This document shows, one piece after another, positions 62,001-64,000 of a DNA stretch of 64,000 bases (position 1 is the stretch's first letter; each line of letters starts with the position of its first letter). The notes under the pieces were generated by a model. It was given only the letters and a program-made list of their open reading frames with translations, was not told where the DNA came from and searched no databases. Source of the stretch: Actinomycetota bacterium (GTDB taxonomy: Bacteria > Actinomycetota > Acidimicrobiia > Acidimicrobiales > Ilumatobacteraceae). The translations under genes and the position numbers were made by a program. The DNA is taken from contig JAUSLV010000011.1 of NCBI GenBank assembly GCA_030645495.1, positions 124,001 through 188,000 of the forward strand, in the 5' to 3' direction.

Positions 62001-64000
62001 TCAGGTGGACCGTGTCGTGGCCTGGCCACGCAGCCCGGGGAACTGACCGAGGCGCTCGAGCGCAGCAACCGTGCTGCGCATCGCGTCGGGTGGCACCGGG
62101 TGGCTGATGAGGAAGCCCTGCGCCTTGGTGCAGCCGAGGTCGCTGAGCACCTGCAGTTGGTGCACGGTCTCCACGCCCTCGGCCACCATGTCGAGGCCAA
62201 GCGAGCGACCCATGGCCACGATCGTGCGCACGAGGCTGCGGTCGTTGGGATTGTCGGCGACGCCGTGCACGAACGCACGGTCGATCTTGATGCGCTGCAA
62301 GGGGAACTTCTGCAGCAGTGACAACGACGAGTAGCCGGTGCCGAAGTCGTCGAGGGCGACGCGCACACCCAGCGAGCGCAGCCGACGCAGCGTCGCGAGG
62401 GCGAGTTCGGGCTCGGCGATCATCACGCTCTCGGTGACCTCCAGCCACAGCAGCTGTGGCGAGACGCATGAACGAGTGAGTGCCTCGCTGACGATGGCCG
62501 GGAAGTTGGGGTCGCTGAGCTGTCGAGGTGAGACGTTGACGGACATCGTGGCCGAGGGGCTGCACACGCCGTCGTCGATCCACTTGCGGAGCTGGCTGAG
62601 CGCTTCGAGCAGTGCCCACGAGCCGATCGGCACGATCGTGCCCGTGTCCTCGGCGATCGGGATGAACTCGGCGGGCGACACGATCGTGCCGTCGGCCCGC
62701 TGCCAGCGCATGAGCGCCTCGAAGCCGACGACGTCGCCCGACTGCAGGTCGAGGATCGGCTGGTGGAACAGGCGCAGTTCGCGCCGATCGAGCGCGCGGT
62801 AGAGCGCTGTCTCGACGGCCAGGCGGTGGGCGACGCGCTCGTGCATCGACTCGTCGTACATCGCCAGACAGTTCCGGCCGGCGTCTTTCGCCCGGTACAT
62901 CGCAGTATCGGCGTGGCGCACGAGGTCTTCCGCCGTCGTGGCGGAGGTGTGGTTGATCACCGCGACGCCGATGCTGGCGGTGACGAACACGTCGCCCTGG
63001 CTGAGCGCGAGGGGTTCGCGGAACACTGCCAGCAGTCGTTCGGCGGACGCCATCGCCGCACCCTGGGATCTGGCGCTCGCATCGAGCACCACGTACTCGT
63101 CGCCCGACAATCGGGCGACGACTGCTTCTCTCGGCACCGCGTTGACCAGTCGGCGCGCAACTGTCACGAGCACCTCGTCGCCGGCGGCATGGCCGAGCGA
63201 ATCGTTGATGTTCTTGAAGCGGTCGAGGTCGACGAAGAACAACGTCGGGTGGATGTCGCTGCCCCAACTGTCGCGCAGCAGATCGTTGATCCGTTCCAGC
63301 AGCACCGTGCGGTTCGGTAACCCCGTGAGTGGGTCGGTCTGAGCACCGCGGATCAGTTCGGCCTGGGCCTTGCTGTTGGCCCGCACGGCGGTAACCACTC
63401 GAATGGTGACCACGGCGGCGAGGACCAGTGCGGAAATGAACCGCACGAACTTGTCGGTGGAATCGTTCGGTGCAGTGCCGGCCAGAACGATGACGGGCAC
63501 CAACAGGGACACGGTGGTGACGATCAAGCGGCCCAGCGAATCCTGCTTCGGGCCGGGCTGAGGGCGCCCGATCTCGCGGACACCGGGGTGCAGGCCCACC
63601 GCGGCCGCGACGAAGTAGGCAGCGGTGTACATCGGGAGTGCGACTCGCTCGGCACTGGTGCCGAGGTGCTGCGCATCCATGAGGGCATAGAGCAGGTCGC
63701 CGGCCATGTTGAACGCCAGCGCGACGGCGATCATCCACATCACGGTGGGGCGTTGCCGGCGGCTGAGCAACAGCACCATCGCCAGGAACAGGACCACCGA
63801 CGAGGTGGGCTCGTAGAGGCCGTACAGCACGATGCTGACCGACTTCTGGTTGGTGGAGTGTGTGATCGGCTGCACCAGGGTGGCCCAGCTGATGATCCAG
63901 GTGCCCAAGGAAACGATGACCGCATCGCCCAAGATGCCACGAGTGGAACCGGGAAGGCTGTTGCGGATGAGTGCGATCAGGCCGCCGGCCATGCAGCCGA
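62001..64000 (-). CDS. Membrane GGDEF-EAL cyclic-di-GMP protein, N-terminus beyond the right edge
   Basis: At least 663 residues: several transmembrane helices in roughly the first 205 residues, a GGDEF domain (about 210-380) and an EAL domain (about 395-645). The cyclase motif reads SGDEY (296-300) rather than GGDEF, but the preceding LFFVDLDRFKNINDSLGH is intact. The EAL motif is GFEALMRW (425-427) with DDFGTGYSS and KIDRAFVHG also intact, so phosphodiesterase activity is likely. An ATG lies at 63992, but the membrane region of related proteins usually begins farther upstream, so the true start is probably outside the window. Confidence 0.88.
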   Translation of the reverse strand, partial: GCMAGGLIALIRNSLPGSTRGILGDAVIVSLGTWIISWATLVQPITHSTNQKSVSIVLYGLYEPTSSVVLFLAMVLLLSRRQRPTVMWMIAVALAFNMAGDLLYALMDAQHLGTSAERVALPMYTAAYFVAAAVGLHPGVREIGRPQPGPKQDSLGRLIVTTVSLLVPVIVLAGTAPNDSTDKFVRFISALVLAAVVTIRVVTAVRANSKAQAELIRGAQTDPLTGLPNRTVLLERINDLLRDSWGSDIHPTLFFVDLDRFKNINDSLGHAAGDEVLVTVARRLVNAVPREAVVARLSGDEYVVLDASARSQGAAMASAERLLAVFREPLALSQGDVFVTASIGVAVINHTSATTAEDLVRHADTAMYRAKDAGRNCLAMYDESMHERVAHRLAVETALYRALDRRELRLFHQPILDLQSGDVVGFEALMRWQRADGTIVSPAEFIPIAEDTGTIVPIGSWALLEALSQLRKWIDDGVCSPSATMSVNVSPRQLSDPNFPAIVSEALTRSCVSPQLLWLEVTESVMIAEPELALATLRRLRSLGVRVALDDFGTGYSSLSLLQKFPLQRIKIDRAFVHGVADNPNDRSLVRTIVAMGRSLGLDMVAEGVETVHQLQVLSDLGCTKAQGFLISHPVPPDAMRSTVAALERLGQFPGLRGQATTRST

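Overview
The window is a strongly GC-rich, gene-dense bacterial chromosome segment with GTG and occasional TTG starts, many 4-base stop/start overlaps (GTGA or ATGA), DUF2510 proteins, a wax ester synthase/DGAT and a mycofactocin-type dehydrogenase. Together these point to an actinobacterium, most likely an Acidimicrobiia relative (Ilumatobacter-like); that placement is inference from gene content, not from a marker gene. I see no rRNA, prophage, transposase or CRISPR array. Only tRNA-Gly(GCC) and tRNA-Cys(GCA) are present. The segment looks like core chromosome with a catabolic accessory load.

Positions 1-23342 are mostly housekeeping. They hold purL (with an N-terminal PurS-like extension) overlapping the start of purQ at the left edge, a histidine phosphatase, a GMC oxidoreductase, and a phosphotransferase paired with a wax ester synthase/DGAT. 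Next come a metallo-beta-lactamase-fold hydrolase, SURF1, a DUF4262/DUF393 pair, saccharopine dehydrogenase-like and SET-domain genes, metX behind a SAM riboswitch, tRNA-Gly, an ECF sigma factor with its membrane partner, a nitronate monooxygenase-like enzyme, a TetR regulator and an alpha/beta hydrolase.

Positions 23440-27257 form a forward oxidation cluster: P450, SDR, 3Fe-4S ferredoxin, SDR and hotdog thioesterase. Opposite it lies a tightly overlapped molybdate uptake operon, modABC plus a PadR-like regulator, with a palindrome at its promoter. Positions 30601-46797 are an acyl-CoA catabolism island. It contains two enoyl-CoA hydratases, hotdog proteins, an acyl-CoA ligase, three acyl-CoA dehydrogenases, two family III CoA transferases with a zinc dehydrogenase, a thiolase, an Ltp2-like thiolase fold protein followed by a DUF35 protein (the pairing known from steroid side-chain retro-aldolases), and a mycofactocin-coupled SDR.

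Positions 46820-64000 carry two tandem DUF2510 membrane proteins, a VOC protein and a thioesterase. A three-subunit molybdenum hydroxylase follows, a plausible consumer of the molybdate imported by modABC. A Phd/PIN toxin-antitoxin pair, a fourth acyl-CoA dehydrogenase, a secreted lipase-like lipoprotein and tRNA-Cys come next. After these are a limonene-epoxide-hydrolase-like gene divergent from a TetR gene across a perfect 12+12 palindrome, a phytanoyl-CoA dioxygenase family protein, a third CoA transferase, a small Cys-rich protein under a CsoR-like palindrome, and a GGDEF-EAL protein cut by the right edge.

I did not find a clearly new multi-gene system. The most informative loci are the ltp2/DUF35/acyl-CoA dehydrogenase island, the modABC-PadR operon with its operator, the TetR/epoxide hydrolase palindrome, the Cys-rich small gene with an operator over its start codon, and two long intergenic hairpins.
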